Source: Actinomycetota bacterium (GTDB taxonomy: Bacteria > Actinomycetota > Thermoleophilia > Gaiellales > Gaiellaceae). Taken from it: a stretch of 19,655 nt of DNA. Location: the NCBI GenBank assembly GCA_003162235.1, contig PMMN01000100.1:7989-27643 (forward strand), read 5' to 3'. Each line of letters opens with the position of its first letter. Position 1 is the stretch's first letter. Below, one piece after another: positions 1 through 6,740 of the stretch. A program made the position numbers and the translations under genes. A model generated the notes under the pieces. That model saw nothing but the letters and a program-made list of their open reading frames with translations, was not told the origin of the DNA and searched no databases.

Positions 1-522
1 ATCACCAACATGGTCGAGCGCACCGTCGAACGCTTCGGCCGGGTCGACTGCCTGGTCAACAACGCCGGCCAGGATTTCAACGCCCCCGTCGAGGAGATCG
101 ACCCAGACGATTACCGGTCGATCCTGGAGCTGAACCTGATCGGGGCGCTCGCGGCGATGCAGGCCGTGATCCCACACATGCGCCGCCAGGGCTCGGGCTC
201 GATCGTAAACGTCAGCTCGGGAACGACGAAGATGATCCTCACCGGCTCGGCCGGCTACTCCTCTAGCAAGGCCGCGCTCAACCACCTTTCTTTAGTCGCG
301 CGCGAGGAGCTGGCGTCTGACGGCATCGCCGTCTCGGTGATCTACCCGTACATCACTGAGACCGACCTGGAGAAAAACGCCATCGGCGCCGACGAGCACT
401 CGATGGCCGGCCCGCCTCCGGGCATCCCGCCCGCCGATCCGCCCGAGAAGGTCGCCGAGGCGATCCTCAACCTGATCGAGTCGGGCGAAGCAGAGCTGAG
501 CGTGGTGCCGCGACGCGGTTAG
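1..522 (+). CDS. Short-chain dehydrogenase/reductase (SDR), 5'-truncated by window edge
   Basis: The reading frame is open from base 1 (I-T-N-M-V-E-R...) to a TAG at 520-522, so the N-terminus with the TGxxxGxG NAD(P)-binding loop lies left of the window. What is visible is the classical SDR core: the VNNAG motif near the start, N-V-S-S-G carrying the catalytic Ser region, and the catalytic Y-S-S-S-K (YxxxK) tetrad segment, followed by the I-Y-P-Y-I-T-E-T segment after the active site that corresponds to the usual PG-x-x-x-T. Members oxidise or reduce alcohol/carbonyl substrates with NAD(P)H in the cytoplasm. The substrate cannot be told from this part. The tail (GEAELSVVP) is typical of classical SDRs. 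About 173 codons are present of a usual 240-250. The internal ATG at 10 is not the true start. Confidence 0.9.
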   Translation: MTNMVERTVERFGRVDCLVNNAGQDFNAPVEEIDPDDYRSILELNLIGALAAMQAVIPHMRRQGSGSIVNVSSGTTKMILTGSAGYSSSKAALNHLSLVAREELASDGIAVSVIYPYITETDLEKNAIGADEHSMAGPPPGIPPADPPEKVAEAILNLIESGEAELSVVPRRG

Positions 523-595
523 GCGCCTCCCATTACCAGCGCCCGGTTGGAACGAATCGTTGAAGGTACCTAGAAGAGAGCAGACAAAGGTTCGG

Positions 596-611
596 AGAGG
601 AGGAGACCATG
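596..611 (+). promoter_or_regulatory. Strong ribosome binding site and start of the GerW-like gene
   Basis: A purine-rich GGAGAGGAGGAG run ends a few bases before ATG 609. It fixes the start and stands out because several other genes in this window lack any Shine-Dalgarno sequence. Confidence 0.7.
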
Positions 612-941
612 CCCGACATCGACGCGATGCTCAAAGGCGCACGCGATGCGATGACGGTTAGCCGCGTTTTCGGCGAGCCGATCGAGCGCGGCGAGGTGAC
701 GATCATCCCGGTCGCGCAAGTCCAGGGCGGCGGAGGCGGAGGCGGCGATCGCGAGCAGAACGGAGGCGGCGGCTTCGGTGTCCGGGCGAGGCCGGTGGGC
801 GTTTTCGTCATCCGCGGCGACTCGGTCGAGTGGAAGCCGTCGATCGATCTCGGTCGCGCGCTTTCGGCGCTCGGACTGGTCTCGGCCGCGTTGCTCCTGC
901 GCGGACGGCGTCGTCGCGGGCGTTGTTGCCGCCGGCGTTGA
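609..941 (+). CDS. GerW/YtfJ-family (spore protein YtfJ-like) small protein
   Basis: This 110-residue protein has the layout of the GerW/YtfJ family: an N-terminal helix (A-M-L-K-G-A-R-D-A), then S-R-V-F-G-E-P-I, then the E-V-T-I-I-P-V strand, a glycine-rich stretch (around residues 39-55, including seven Gly in a row) and a P-V-G-V-F-V-I strand before a V-E-W-K-P segment. In Bacillus the family member is needed for spore germination, but homologues are widespread in non-sporulating actinobacteria, where the role is unknown. The C-terminus has a short hydrophobic helix (A-L-S-A-L-G-L-V-S-A-A-L-L-L) followed by an Arg-rich tail, which suggests membrane tethering with the tail on the cytoplasmic side. 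The start has a strong RBS. The stop lies inside an inverted repeat. Confidence 0.75.
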   Translation: MPDIDAMLKGARDAMTVSRVFGEPIERGEVTIIPVAQVQGGGGGGGDREQNGGGGFGVRARPVGVFVIRGDSVEWKPSIDLGRALSALGLVSAALLLRGRRRRGRCCRRR

Positions 942-957
942 GCCCGAACGGGCTCAA
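938..957 (+). terminator. Perfect 9-bp inverted repeat at the 3' end of the GerW-like gene
   Basis: TTGAGCCCG (938-946), loop AA, CGGGCTCAA (949-957). The TGA stop (939-941) lies in the left arm. There is no T-run afterwards, so it is either a Rho-assisted/hairpin-only 3' end or an mRNA-stabilising stem. Confidence 0.45.
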
Positions 958-1027
958 GCCGCGAGCCGCGGTCGCAGATTGAACTCCCCGATCCAGGGAA
1001 AACGCAACTGAGAAGCCGCGTTTAGAT

Positions 1028-1078
1028 GGGCGGAGTGCCGCCCGAGCGGCTTCGTCCGTACTCGTTTGAGAGACTCTC
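1028..1078. repeat. Two short inverted repeats upstream of the DUF2156 gene
   Basis: GGGCGG (1028-1033), loop AGTG, CCGCCC (1038-1043), then the palindrome GAGAG-A-CTCTC (1068-1078), which lies 21 nt before the GTG start. The second could be an operator half-site pair or a chance palindrome. No convincing -35/-10 pair was seen around them. Confidence 0.3.
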
Positions 1079-1099
1079 TACGACTACCCGGAGAAGGCA

Positions 1100-2203
1100 G
1101 TGTTGAAGAGAGCGGTCGCCGAAGATCAGACGGTAGCGCCAGCGCCCGGCAACGGCCTCGGCTCGCGGCTGAGAGCGGGAGCGATCAGTGGTAACGGATC
1201 CGCGATCGCGCCCCCGGCGACTGCCGGAAGCGACAGCATCTTGCTCGACAAGCTCACCGCCTTCGGTACCGCCCCGCTCTCCTTCCTGCTGCGCTACCAG
1301 GGGCCTTGGCGGACATTCTCGCTTGCAAGCGGAATCGTCTGTTACCTCGAATCGGCGCGCGCCGCCGTAGTCTGGACCGACCCTCTCTGCCCGGAGCGGG
1401 AACTCCCCGCTCTGCTCGAGGGCTTCGCGGAGAAGATGCGCGCCGAGCGCCGGTCTGTCTGCCTCGTCGCCGTCTCCGAGCAGACCGCAAGAGTGGCGAT
1501 CGAAGTCGGCTTCTCGGCGCTGAAGATCGGTGAGGAGCCGTGGTTCGACCTCGCCCGTTGGCACCCGCCGCGCGGCGACCGAGGGAAGAAGTTCCGCTGG
1601 GCGGTGAACCACGCGCGCCGGTTTGGAGTGGAGGTCGCCGAATACGAACCGGGTGAGAAACGCGATCTCGCGGTCGAGGTCGAGGTTCTGGACGTGCTCG
1701 AGCGCTGGCGCGCCGCGCTGAAGAAACGTGAGTCGAACTCCTTCATGCGTACCTCGCCCCTAGAGCAGGCGGCTTTCAAGCGCATCTACATCGCTCGCCG
1801 CAACGGTCGCGCCGAGGCAGCTCTCTCGTGCGCCTACATACCGGCCAGCGACGCCTGGTACTTGGAGGACTCCTTCCGCGTGCCCGAATCGGTCAACGGC
1901 GCGACCGAGTTGATGATCGCCGAGGCGTTGACGCATCTGGCTGCGGACGGCGCCGCCGGCGCGGCCTTCGCCTTGGCTCCGATGCGCGGCGTCCACGAGC
2001 AGCTCGACCCTCGGGCGCGCTGGATCGGACGGGTACTTGCGCGCACGATCCGCCGTGTAGATCATCGCTACGGCTTTGGCGCGATGGCGCGCTACGAAGC
2101 TCGCTTCGAGCCGAGCGAGTGGCGCCCGCGCTACCTCGCCTTCCTGCCGGCGTTTCCGCGCCTGGCCGTGATTCGGGCAACGCTGCGCGTTCTCTCGGTC
2201 TGA
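1100..2203 (+). CDS. DUF2156 / phosphatidylglycerol lysyltransferase-domain protein (MprF C-terminal-like)
   Basis: This 367-residue soluble protein starts at GTG 1100 with GGAGAAGG (1090-1097) as RBS. After a variable, Gly/Ala-rich N-terminus of about 50 residues, it has the two-lobed GNAT-like fold of the MprF catalytic domain family: A-F-G-T-A-P-L-S-F-L-L-R-Y, then V-V-W-T-D-P-L-C (cf. the usual GDP segment), I-G-E-E-P-W-F-D-L, the R-x-x-x-N-x-A-R-R-type basic segment (W-A-V-N-H-A-R-R-F-G), then W-Y-L-E-D-S-F-R and a C-terminal lobe rich in Arg. In MprF this domain transfers Lys or Ala from aminoacyl-tRNA to phosphatidylglycerol, changing surface charge. Here the membrane flippase half is absent, so it may act alone or on another acceptor. 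It is convergent with the histidine kinase gene, with only 3 nt between the stops. Confidence 0.75.
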   Translation: MLKRAVAEDQTVAPAPGNGLGSRLRAGAISGNGSAIAPPATAGSDSILLDKLTAFGTAPLSFLLRYQGPWRTFSLASGIVCYLESARAAVVWTDPLCPERELPALLEGFAEKMRAERRSVCLVAVSEQTARVAIEVGFSALKIGEEPWFDLARWHPPRGDRGKKFRWAVNHARRFGVEVAEYEPGEKRDLAVEVEVLDVLERWRAALKKRESNSFMRTSPLEQAAFKRIYIARRNGRAEAALSCAYIPASDAWYLEDSFRVPESVNGATELMIAEALTHLAADGAAGAAFALAPMRGVHEQLDPRARWIGRVLARTIRRVDHRYGFGAMARYEARFEPSEWRPRYLAFLPAFPRLAVIRATLRVLSV

Positions 2204-2206
2204 CGA

Positions 2207-3271
2207 CTACCTCGATTCGACGGAGTCCGCAGCTTGCTCGGACGTCGCCGAGACGACCTCCGCAGGCTCGAGCGTGAAGTAGAAGGTGGCGCCCTCTCCG
2301 CGGACGGATTCCGCCCAGATCCGGCCGCCGTGACGAACGACGATGCGCTCGACGAGCGCCAGCCCGATTCCGGTTCCCTCGAACTCGTCGCCGCGGTGCA
2401 AGCGCTCGAAGACGCGGTAGAGCCGGGCGGAGAGCTCCATGTCGAAGCCGACGCCGTTGTCGCGCACGAACATGACCCGCTCGCCGTCCTGCTGGAAGGA
2501 ACCGATCTCGACCCGCGCTTCTTGTTTCCCGCGCGTGAACTTGATCGCGTTAGAGAGGAGATTCACCAGCACGCGTTTGAGCAGAATCCGGTCACCGCGG
2601 ACGACGGGGAGACTTCCGTAGACCACCTCGAGCTTCCGCTCTTTGAGCTGCGGCTCGAGCTCGCTGATCGCGCTCCGGGCGAGCGCTGCGATATCCACCG
2701 GCTCGTACTCGAGCGGCGCCCGATTGGCCTGCGAGAAACCGAGTAGATCCTCGATTAGCTCCCCCATTCCGCGAGTGCTCTCGAGGATCAGATCGAGGAA
2801 GCGGGCGGCTTCCGGGCCGAGCTCCTGGCGGTGCCGGGCGAGGAGAGTCTGCGAGAAGCCAAGAATCGCCTGAAGCGAGGTGCGCAAATCATGAGAGACC
2901 GAGAAGTTGAAGGCCTCGAGCTCGGTGTTGACCGCTTCGAGCTCGCGCGTTCGCTCGAGCAGGGTCTCGTTGGCGCACTCCAGCTCCTCGTTTGCGTGCT
3001 CGTAGCGGTGACGCACGACCGAGAACGGCCCCAGAGCGGCGAGCAGGAACTGCTGCCTGCGCTCGCTGGCCTCATTGCCTGCCTCTCCCTGCTCGAGTAG
3101 CCCGGATGCGCGCAGGTTCTCGAGATGCGCGACGATGACGGCCGAGGAGTCCAGTCCCGCTTCGAGCGTATCGGAGCCCAGCTTCTGGGCGCGAGCCAGA
3201 GTTCGCTCGCTTCCCTCGGCGACGTGATCGGTGAGCGCGCGGGAATAAGCCGGCGCGAGCTCAAACGCCAT
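2207..3271 (-). CDS. Sensor histidine kinase with RsbU-type N-terminal domain
   Basis: This 354-residue soluble kinase has no membrane segment. Residues 1-55 (F-E-L-A-P-A-Y-S-R-A-L ... G-L-D-S-S-A-V-I-V-A-H) resemble the N-terminal helical domain of the RsbU phosphatase, which binds a switch partner such as RsbT. A coiled coil follows (about 85-120). HisKA carries the phosphorylated His127 in F-S-V-S-H-D-L-R-T-S-L. HATPase_c shows the N-box N241 (L-L-S-N-A-I-K-F-T), the G1 box D271-N-G-V-G-F-D, the F-box Y-R-V-F-E-R-L-H and the G2 box G-T-G-I-G-L-A-L-V (299-307). It should autophosphorylate and pass phosphate to a response regulator that is not in the window, so it is an orphan here. The weak RBS GAGG lies 7 nt before ATG 3271. 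The usual full-length kinase core is intact. Confidence 0.9.
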   Translation of the reverse strand: MAFELAPAYSRALTDHVAEGSERTLARAQKLGSDTLEAGLDSSAVIVAHLENLRASGLLEQGEAGNEASERRQQFLLAALGPFSVVRHRYEHANEELECANETLLERTRELEAVNTELEAFNFSVSHDLRTSLQAILGFSQTLLARHRQELGPEAARFLDLILESTRGMGELIEDLLGFSQANRAPLEYEPVDIAALARSAISELEPQLKERKLEVVYGSLPVVRGDRILLKRVLVNLLSNAIKFTRGKQEARVEIGSFQQDGERVMFVRDNGVGFDMELSARLYRVFERLHRGDEFEGTGIGLALVERIVVRHGGRIWAESVRGEGATFYFTLEPAEVVSATSEQAADSVESR

Positions 3272-3369
3272 TGCTTCGCCTCGGGCGGAAGGTCTGGAAT
3301 CTGCTTCGGCGGCCGATATCGAGGGGGGCGACGGATCGAGACGGACGCACCCGCTGGCCGGATCGTCGA

Positions 3370-4131
3370 TTAACCAAGTCCACCCCCGGCCTCGCCTTTG
3401 GCACCCGAGTCCGCTCGTTCGGAGATCACGATCGGCTCCCCGATCGCGGGAGCGATCGCACGGATGCCAGTGCCATGACGCTCGAGCTTGCGCACGAACT
3501 CGTGTGGATCGGCTTGCTGGCGGGTGTGCATCGGCACGGCGAGCCCGGGCTCGATCCGAAGAGCCGCCTCAACCGCCTCGTCGATGTCCATCGTGTACAT
3601 CCCGCCGATCGGAAGAAAGGCTATTTCCAGATCTCCGAGCTTGCTCATCTCCGGGATGAGATCGGTGTCACCAGCATGGTAGAGGTGCTTCCCGCCGCAG
3701 CCAATCACGTAACCGACGCTCTCGCCGCGAAGATGGTGCTTGTTCGTAGAAAGGCCTTCGGGGGTGTTGTAAGCGGGCACAACCTCGATGCCGACGCCCG
3801 CGACGGTTAGCTCGTCCCCCTCCGAAACCGAGTCGACGTAGCCGCCGAGGCTGCTTGCGCACGATGGCGGCGCGAGTACTCGCGTGTGCTCGTCGCGGAG
3901 ACGCTCGATCGTCGCCGGATTCATGTGATCGAAGTCGCCGTGCGTGATCAGGATCAAATCGGCCTTCTCCATCGGCTCGGGAAGACCGTCCACGCCGTCG
4001 GGCCCGCGTGAGAACTCGATCTTCTCCGGGTGATTCTCGAAGAAACGATCGAGATACGAGGGGTCGACGTGGATCCTCGTCTGATCGCTCTCGATCAGTA
4101 GCCAGGCGTGTGGAAACAGCTTCAGGACCAT
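3370..4131 (-). CDS. MBL-fold metal-dependent hydrolase (UlaG/UPF0173-like)
   Basis: The first strand (V-L-K-L-F-P-H-A-W-L-L-I-E-S) and the I-H-V-D-P turn are standard for the UlaG-like branch of the metallo-beta-lactamase superfamily. The metal site H-G-D-F-D-H (HxDxDH) is complete, followed by the Y-H-A-G-D-T-D motif (second metal Asp) and the late P-M-H histidine. Relatives hydrolyse lactones, phosphoesters or tRNA-derived substrates in the cytoplasm. The substrate here is unknown. ATG 4131 gives the usual family N-terminus. The frame also opens at a TTG at 4155, eight codons upstream, which has a somewhat better purine tract before it. The end (G-A-K-G-E-A-G-G-G-L-G) is low-complexity. 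It lies 98 nt upstream of the kinase gene on the same strand, so co-transcription is possible. Confidence 0.85.
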   Translation of the reverse strand: MVLKLFPHAWLLIESDQTRIHVDPSYLDRFFENHPEKIEFSRGPDGVDGLPEPMEKADLILITHGDFDHMNPATIERLRDEHTRVLAPPSCASSLGGYVDSVSEGDELTVAGVGIEVVPAYNTPEGLSTNKHHLRGESVGYVIGCGGKHLYHAGDTDLIPEMSKLGDLEIAFLPIGGMYTMDIDEAVEAALRIEPGLAVPMHTRQQADPHEFVRKLERHGTGIRAIAPAIGEPIVISERADSGAKGEAGGGLG

Positions 4132-4435
4132 GGGTTTAAGGATCTCGCCGACCAATTCGCTCTTTCGTCCTTACCCGCTCCGGCTCGAGCTCAAGCGCCG
4201 GCGGCGAACTTTCTTGATCCTCCACGAGCGAGAGACCGGGGCTGCTCCGTCCGCGAAATTAATGCTGCCGTCGGTAGTATCGCGAGCGCTCGTACGCCCT
4301 CGTTCTACACGCGCTCAACGTCTTGCCTTTCCTCGTAATCGACGTTCTCGCCTTCGGAATCCCTCGCCTTCGTAGTCGAACGCTCGCGAACCTGATCGAC
4401 TAACCCCGCGGGTATATGTGGAACACTTGCGGCGC
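4132..4435. other. Intergenic region between MBL gene and tRNA-Val
   Basis: About 300 nt with no supportable gene. The only short frames have no family resemblance. It should hold the minus-strand promoter for the MBL-fold gene and the plus-strand promoter for the tRNA. A locally AT-rich patch lies near 4255-4285. Confidence 0.4.
4413..4418 (+). promoter_or_regulatory. Candidate -10 element for tRNA-Val
   Basis: TATATG stands out in a GC-rich stretch and ends 17 nt before the mature tRNA 5' end, which would allow a short leader of about ten nt. No good -35 hexamer is seen at the expected distance (about 4391-4396). Confidence 0.3.
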
Positions 4436-4508
4436 GGGCGGTTAGCTCAGCTGGGAGAGCGCCTGCCTTACAAGCAGGAGGTCGCTGGTTCGAGACCGGC
4501 ACCGCCCA
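4436..4508 (+). tRNA. tRNA-Val (anticodon TAC)
   Basis: A full cloverleaf can be drawn. The acceptor stem GGGCGGT (4436-4442) pairs with ACCGCCC (4501-4507), with discriminator A4508. The D arm starts GCTC-AGCTGGGA-GAGC. The anticodon stem CCTGC/GCAGG encloses the loop CTTACAA, placing TAC at positions 34-36 (decodes GTA and other Val codons). The T arm has GGTTCGAGACC. The 3' CCA is not encoded (A-C-T-C-C follows). Confidence 0.97.
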
Positions 4509-4511
4509 CTC

Positions 4512-4564
4512 CCGCCGAAAGTCCGTCCTCCTTCGGAGGACATTGCTACTTTCGGCGGCGAAAG
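4512..4564 (+). terminator. Two-tier hairpin just after tRNA-Val, with an alternative pairing
   Basis: The outer arms CCGCCGAAAGT (4512-4522) and ACTTTCGGCGG (4548-4558) are perfectly complementary. Inside them TCCTCC (4526-4531) pairs with GGAGGA (4535-4540). The right outer arm can instead fold locally as CTTTCG (4549-4554), loop GCGG, CGAAAG (4559-4564). No T-run follows. It could be the 3' end or a processing stem of the tRNA transcript. Confidence 0.45.
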
Positions 4565-4625
4565 AAGAAGTGAGCCACCGCGACTCTGTCGCGTGTGTCT
4601 CACCTGTTGGGGACGGCGCGAGGTG

Positions 4626-4661
4626 AGCCGCGCCCGCCATGTTGGTCGCGGCGGCTTTTTT
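4626..4661 (+). terminator. Intrinsic terminator with six T's
   Basis: AGCCGC (4626-4631) pairs with GCGGCT (4651-4656), and a T6 tract runs from 4656 to 4661. An overlapping alternative stem is GCCGCG/CGCGGC. It is the best Rho-independent terminator in the window and lies about 150 nt past the tRNA, so the tRNA transcript may carry a structured trailer. Confidence 0.6.
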
Positions 4662-4727
4662 GGACCTCGGCTTTCTGGCCGTAGAAGAAGCGCTCCACTT
4701 CTTGCACGAACGCGCCTTGACGCCAAA

Positions 4728-4742
4728 CGGTGTCTGACACCG
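4728..4742. repeat. 15-nt palindrome CGGTGTC-T-GACACCG
   Basis: Seven perfect base pairs around one central T, 170 nt before the glycosidase start. No second copy was seen by eye in the window. It could be a repressor site or a dispersed REP-like element. Confidence 0.4.
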
Positions 4743-4897
4743 AAGGGAGACAACCGTGGCTTGGCGGAGCGGAGTTCCCCCGGCGCCGCGTGAGAGCACG
4801 ATCCGTACCGGCGCACACCGTCAGTGTGGCAAACACGCGCGGCGATCAAAGACGAAACTCTTCTCCATTCTTCATGCGAGCGGGGAGCGGGTTCGTG

Positions 4898-4903
4898 TAC
4901 CCT
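4898..4903 (+). promoter_or_regulatory. Putative -10 (TACCCT) of a leaderless glycosidase transcript
   Basis: TACCCT fits TANNNT and ends 8 nt before ATG 4912. No Shine-Dalgarno sequence lies between them, so transcription would begin at or next to the A of the start codon. The -35 region is unremarkable. Confidence 0.4.
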
Positions 4904-4911
4904 GGGCGACC

Positions 4912-6459
4912 ATGCGTCACGTCGCTCGAGGTACTTGCGCGCTTCTCGCTATCTTCGCTGTCGCAACAAGCGCGGCTGGTGCGTACAAGGTTTCGCCCGT
5001 CAAGACGAGTACCGGGCGGCTCGATACCGCCTTCATCTACGTGAGCTGGGGATCTCCCGAGCTCGACGCGATCCAGTTCCAGCGCATGCGGGCAGCCGGC
5101 GCGAAGTTCGTTCGCATCAACGCCGTCTGGGCGGGCATCGCTCCTCCCGGAAAGACGATGCCGGCGGATTTCCATCCCACCGATCCGGCCGACCCGCTCT
5201 ACAACTGGTCGTATCTAGACACGCTCGTCGGAGAGGCAACGACAGCCGGGCTTCAACCGATTCTGACGCTGCTTTCGGCACCGGTCTGGGCGCAGGGAAC
5301 CGCCTCGACACGTCCGGCGACGCCAGGCGGGTACAAGCCGAATGCAGCTCAGTTCGCGAATTTCGCGACCGCGGCGGCGACGCGTTACAGCGGAAGTTTC
5401 GAAAGCCTCCCGAGGGTGCGCTACTGGGCTATCTGGAACGAGCCGAACCTGAGTAGATACCTATCCCCGCAGATGAAAGGCAAGACGCCCGTCGCCTATC
5501 TGAGCTACCGCGCGCTGCTCAACGCCGGGGCTGCAGCCATTCACAACGCCGCTTTCGGCAATGTGGTCATCGCCGGCGAGACCTCGCCGTTCGGAGGCCC
5601 GGCCAGCACTCGCGCCAGGCCGTTGACCTTCATGGAGAAGGTGCTGTGCGTATCGGAAAAGAGGGTCAAGAAGGTCTTGAAAAGGAAAGTCACACACGTC
5701 TGGACATACAAGTCCGCCTGTAAGACGCGCGTGCAGTTCGACGTCTGGTCGCAGCACCCCTACACCGAGGGTGGCCCCTCCGTGACGGCGCGCTTCCGTG
5801 GCGACGTTCCGCTCGGCAACATGAGCGACATGCTCGCGGTTCTCAATACGGCGATCCGCGCCAACCACGTGGCGGCAGGCAGCGGAGCCCGCCTCTGGGT
5901 GACCGAATTCAGCTGGGACTCGAACCCGCCCGATCCGAAGGGTGTTCCTGCTCAGCTCGAGGCGCGCTGGGTCTCGCAGGCCCTCTATCAGTCGTGGCGC
6001 ACCGGAGTTAGCCTCTTTGCCTGGTTCCTCGTTCGCGACCAACCTATGTCCAACTCCTTCTACCAGTCAGGCCTGTACACGATTAGCAAGAGCAACCCGG
6101 CGAACGTCACGTTGGACAAGGCCAAGCCCGCCCTGACGGCCTTCCGCTTCCCCTTCGTGGCGCTACCCACGTCGAAGACGAGCATCTCGGTCTGGGGACG
6201 TACGCCGGGCAGCAAGGCGGGCAAGGTCCAGATCCAACGCAACTCCGGTGGCGCCTGGAAGCTGGTCAAGACACTGAACGCGAACCGTTACGGGATCTTC
6301 CAAGCCCGGATTCCCAGGCCGGCGAAGACAACTTATCTGCGCGCTCGGCTCGCCAACGGCAGCGATATTTCGGTTGCTTTCTCGCTCGTCGCTCCCAAGA
6401 AAGTCTGGACGGGATGCGCGTTCGGATCCGGCTGTTATCTGAACACGCCGTCGAGATAG
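4912..6459 (+). CDS. Secreted clan GH-A glycoside hydrolase (PslG/GH39- or GH5-like)
   Basis: This 515-residue protein starts at ATG 4912, chosen because it begins a good signal peptide (M-R-H-V-A-R-G, hydrophobic A-L-L-A-I-F-A-V-A, A-x-A-type cleavage near A-A-G-A at 21-24). The frame is open further upstream to 4756, but that extension is hydrophilic and would bury the signal. The (beta/alpha)8 catalytic domain shows V-R-I-N-A-V-W-A early, the acid/base Glu177 in Y-W-A-I-W-N-E-P-N, Q-H-P-Y (281-284) and the likely nucleophile Glu332 in L-W-V-T-E-F-S-W-D. A beta-rich C-terminal domain (about 430-500) looks Ig-like. By family and neighbours it probably cleaves the polysaccharide made by this region, as PslG does. 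The exact GH family is uncertain. Confidence 0.8.
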   Translation: MRHVARGTCALLAIFAVATSAAGAYKVSPVKTSTGRLDTAFIYVSWGSPELDAIQFQRMRAAGAKFVRINAVWAGIAPPGKTMPADFHPTDPADPLYNWSYLDTLVGEATTAGLQPILTLLSAPVWAQGTASTRPATPGGYKPNAAQFANFATAAATRYSGSFESLPRVRYWAIWNEPNLSRYLSPQMKGKTPVAYLSYRALLNAGAAAIHNAAFGNVVIAGETSPFGGPASTRARPLTFMEKVLCVSEKRVKKVLKRKVTHVWTYKSACKTRVQFDVWSQHPYTEGGPSVTARFRGDVPLGNMSDMLAVLNTAIRANHVAAGSGARLWVTEFSWDSNPPDPKGVPAQLEARWVSQALYQSWRTGVSLFAWFLVRDQPMSNSFYQSGLYTISKSNPANVTLDKAKPALTAFRFPFVALPTSKTSISVWGRTPGSKAGKVQIQRNSGGAWKLVKTLNANRYGIFQARIPRPAKTTYLRARLANGSDISVAFSLVAPKKVWTGCAFGSGCYLNTPSR

Positions 6460-6467
6460 TCGCCGCA

Positions 6468-6528
6468 CCGGTACTCCGGTCACCGGCCGTGAGTACGGCC
6501 GGAGCGCCTCATCTTCGAGAAGTACCGG
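6468..6528 (+). terminator. Nested inverted repeats after the glycosidase gene
   Basis: CCGGCCGT (6483-6490), loop GAGT, ACGGCCGG (6495-6502) is a perfect 8-bp stem starting 24 nt past the stop. It is nested within a second pair, CCGGTACT (6468-6475) and AGTACCGG (6521-6528). No T-run follows. It probably marks the 3' end of the glycosidase mRNA. Confidence 0.5.
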
Positions 6529-6740
6529 CGGTGTAGCGGTCGCCAGATGCTTCGCGAAAACACGCCTATCCAGATCTTCAGACATCGCAAGCGCGGAACG
6601 GTTCCGTCGCTAGTAACGGGGACGCCCAGCGTCGGCAGCTCTTCCCGCCACGCCATGAGATAACGATCCCCTGCAGGCGGAGTAACGCAGGATGCAGGCC
6701 GACCGGGCGTCACCAACCCTGGCCGCGCCGTCGGAAGTGA

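Larger units (their letters stand above)
4509..4911. other. Structured intergenic region between tRNA-Val and the glycosidase gene
   Basis: No gene is supportable here. An upstream in-frame extension of the glycosidase to 4756 would bury its signal peptide. The stretch holds a two-tier hairpin right after the tRNA, a second stem at 4570-4603, a T-rich terminator at 4626-4661, an odd 15-nt palindrome at 4728-4742 and the putative -10 of the glycosidase at its end. Confidence 0.5.

Noticed and set aside
1022..1612. 196-codon minus frame over the DUF2156 gene start
   Set aside because: Antisense to a gene with good RBS and family motifs. The composition is typical of a shadow frame.
4436..4508. 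tRNA-Val as the attachment site of an integrated island
   Set aside because: No second copy of the tRNA 3' end was seen to the right within the window and no integrase was found. A distal copy outside the window cannot be excluded.
4756..4911. Upstream extension of the glycosidase to 4756
   Set aside because: It is hydrophilic and would place the signal peptide at residue 53. It also crosses the putative -10.
5461..6042. 193-codon minus frame within the glycosidase gene
   Set aside because: Antisense to the catalytic domain with no recognisable domain.
6480..6716. 78-codon minus frame between glycosidase and small secreted gene
   Set aside because: It overlaps the nested inverted repeats and has no family signal, RBS or neighbour logic.
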